Assembly (NCBI GenBank): GCA_039029935.1 | Contig: JBCCFC010000823.1 | Coordinates: forward strand, 1 to 6,367 | Direction of reading: 5' to 3' | From: G039029935 sp039029935 | Lineage (GTDB): Bacteria; Chloroflexota; Anaerolineae; Caldilineales; Caldilineaceae | DNA: 6,367 nucleotides | Part shown: in pieces, positions 6,299 to 6,367 of the stretch | Position numbering within the stretch: the first letter of the stretch is position 1 | Layout: every line of letters begins with the position of its first letter | The notes under the pieces: generated by a model | What the model was told of the DNA's origin: nothing | Databases searched by the model: none | Seen by the model: the letters and a program-made list of their open reading frames with translations, nothing else | Translations under genes and position numbers: made by a program

Positions 6299-6367
6299 AT
6301 GTCAACACGTGTCATTGCAGGCAAGGCCAAAGGTCGCAAACTCCAAATGGTTCCCGGCGATAGCACC
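6299..6367 (+). CDS. rsmD: 16S rRNA (guanine(966)-N2)-methyltransferase RsmD, N-terminal 23 codons (cut by window edge)
   Basis: The last 69 bases encode MSTRVIAGKAKGRKLQMVPG followed by DST. The RVIAGxxxGRxL...PG block is the conserved opening of RsmD, which usually continues with RPTTDRVKEALF. RsmD uses S-adenosylmethionine to methylate G966 of 16S rRNA in the assembled small subunit, in the cytoplasm. The SAM-binding and NPPY catalytic motifs lie beyond the right edge. The start is set by alignment to the family opening, with two extra residues (S, T) compared with MRVIAG starts. Only a weak purine stretch, GAAAGTGAA (6282-6290), serves as ribosome binding site. It is a housekeeping gene and probably not functionally linked to the glycosyltransferases. 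Confidence 0.88.
   Translation, partial: MSTRVIAGKAKGRKLQMVPGDST

Overview
The window looks like chromosomal DNA of a free-living bacterium of roughly 50% GC, most likely a member of the Chloroflexota (Anaerolineae/Ardenticatenia/Caldilineae-like). The placement rests on recalled resemblance, not on a search. The evidence is two large GT-C type membrane glycosyltransferases that share a C-terminal beta-rich tail, an AAA-type ATPase with an RRxGKT P-loop, and an Rpn/PD-(D/E)XK transposase-like nuclease.

Layout: (1) positions 1-327, minus strand: the N-terminal 109 codons of an ATP-binding protein that runs off the left edge. (2) 328-509: a divergent intergenic region with a good extended -10 promoter for the minus-strand gene and a weaker candidate for the plus-strand genes. 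(3) 510-2804: a GT87/DUF2029-like multi-spanning glycosyltransferase carrying an in-frame 77-bp palindromic repeat. (4) 2816-3658: an Rpn-family nuclease, 11 bp downstream and with a strong Shine-Dalgarno. (5) 3718-6189: a second, PMT/ArnT-like membrane glycosyltransferase with two short in-frame tandem repeats of 15-nt period. (6) 6190-6298: an intergenic region with 16-bp tandem repeats that can form alternative hairpins. (7) 6299-6367: the first 23 codons of rsmD, the 16S rRNA G966 methyltransferase gene.

The three complete plus-strand genes lie close together and could be one transcript. The two glycosyltransferases probably use polyprenyl-phosphate-linked sugars at the outer face of the membrane. 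Their acceptors cannot be read from the sequence. The nuclease between them has no evident role in glycosylation and is better seen as a selfish or accessory insertion.

I found no convincing new multi-gene system. The signals most worth following are the palindromic element exapted into coding sequence (888-964), a 17-nt palindrome of the same format at 3663-3679, the C-terminal module shared by two different GT-C families, and the hairpin-forming repeats in front of rsmD.
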